Of a stretch of 64,000 bases of DNA, positions 63,071-64,000 are shown one piece after another. Positions within the stretch are counted from its first letter, which is position 1; every line of letters begins with the position of its first letter. The notes under the pieces are model-generated. The model made no database searches, was not told where the DNA came from, and worked only from the letters and a program-made list of their open reading frames with translations. The DNA comes from Armigeres subalbatus (Eukaryota > Arthropoda > Insecta > Diptera > Culicidae), in the NCBI RefSeq assembly GCF_024139115.2, contig NC_085139.1, positions 138,377,121 through 138,441,120 on the forward strand, written 5' to 3'. The translations under genes were made by a program, and so were the position numbers.

Positions 63071-64000
63071 CATAAGCTTATGATTCTAGCCGTACTTTAA
63101 AAATGTTGGTGTTATGGATTCAACTGTTTAGAGTCCATCAGCAAAAACTTAAAAAAAAGTTTCTACAGAAATAAGCTTCAGTATTTTTGTTAATTATATA
63201 AAATTTGTGCTAAGTTCACTACTGGACAAATATGTTACAAATATTCATATTCTTTGCTTTCTCTAAACATTCTTCGCTATCATTTTCCATTAAAATTCCA
63301 AATTTTCCTTGCAATTATTCACATTTTGGACTTTTTTTTCGTTTCCTTGTTATTTTTTTTATTCCCCCCCCTCGTATTTTCCAAGAGCTGCCGGACATAA
63401 AATAAATTTAATATTTGTATCGGCCTAAACGGAGTCGTGATAAATCCAGGTACTCTGTATTGGGTAATGTAGACTCCTCGAGTAGATCCGGCGTGGACTA
63501 GAGGGGTGACAATTTTTGGGTTGCGCCAATGTGACTCGCTTGTTCTTTGCCATCCCAAGTAACAATTTCCATGCTTGTTGGATTTATTTCATTCTTATAG
63601 GGGATTTATGACAGCAGTTACCATAGCTAGATGCTCAGTTTTATTGGCGATCTTATTGCTATCAATAAACCTCTAATAAATTCGCTGAAAAGCTTCAAAC
63701 GTCAAAAGCTGATTGATCTTATGAGTAGCTCTATGGTTATAACGAAGAACGTAATAAGTCCTATTTTCAATACTCTATCAAATCCAAAATTTTTGGTCGT
63801 AATGTGGTCAAAAGAATAACCATAATAAGAATTTTCACATTGCAAAGGATCTATAACGGTGTTTAACGAGAGCAACATTTTTCTGATTAAAAACTATGAT
63901 GGCCATATTGAAAAAGGAGACGCAATTTCAAGTCAGTGGAATTTACCACGGAAATACATGATTAGATAGTGTTTTCTTCACTTGAAAACACCTTTTGAAT
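63071..64000. other. AT-rich stretch without a supported gene
   Basis: No coding sequence, RNA gene or repeat end was recognised. Confidence 0.35.

Overview
This window is mosquito nuclear DNA, almost certainly from the genus Aedes. The strongest marker is an apparently complete tRNA-derived SINE of the Feilai type at 60687-60994, flanked by a perfect 12-bp target-site duplication. The abundance of LTR, non-LTR and Penelope-like retroelements and of MITEs or foldback elements fits the same source. I see no bacterial or viral operon structure and no confidently identifiable host gene. Most of the window is layered transposable-element DNA.

Layout. 1-700: a Penelope-type end with a hammerhead-like motif. 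708-3764: a large non-autonomous hAT-like element with GC-rich ends and an internal GGCCGAAA array whose polarity switches several times. 4302-5572: a foldback element. 7640-16724: a young Ty3/Gypsy retrotransposon on the minus strand, with 1.24-kb LTRs, a tRNA-Lys-type primer-binding site, Gag, a textbook -1 frameshift site, protease, RT, RNase H and integrase. 18790-22345: an I/LOA-type LINE on the minus strand with endonuclease, RT and RNase H. 23281-25320: small MITEs, an R1/LOA-like LINE end and a SINE head. 27930-30123: a 5'-truncated Jockey LINE on the minus strand. 32695-34021: two tRNA-like repeat copies, one fused to an RTE fragment. 35370-36962: hairpins, MITEs and a 294-bp tandem duplication. 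38883-40530: repeats with a 167-bp internal period. 41810-47190: an RTE-type LINE on the plus strand interrupted by a MITE, which contains an inverted pair of Penelope-like copies, one of which contains a TA-flanked MITE. 49382-51848: another MITE and another 167-bp-period repeat. 52166-52630: a possible secreted mini-protein and a pre-miRNA-like hairpin. 53390-56961: MITEs, foldbacks and a SINE. 57020-59260: a candidate 5' exon and an unrecognised decayed coding tract. 60687-63070: Feilai, decayed RTE, a possible terminal exon and a MITE.

Function. The autonomous elements supply reverse transcriptases, integrases and endonucleases. The SINEs, MITEs and foldbacks are presumably mobilised in trans by such enzymes. 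The Gypsy copy is nearly intact: its LTRs differ by one substitution and five homopolymer-length changes. Most of its apparent frame breaks are also single-base changes, often beside homopolymers, so many may be long-read sequencing errors. The RTE and 57-59 kb remnants carry true-looking nonsense mutations and are old.

All calls come from reading the sequence. No alignments or database searches were run.
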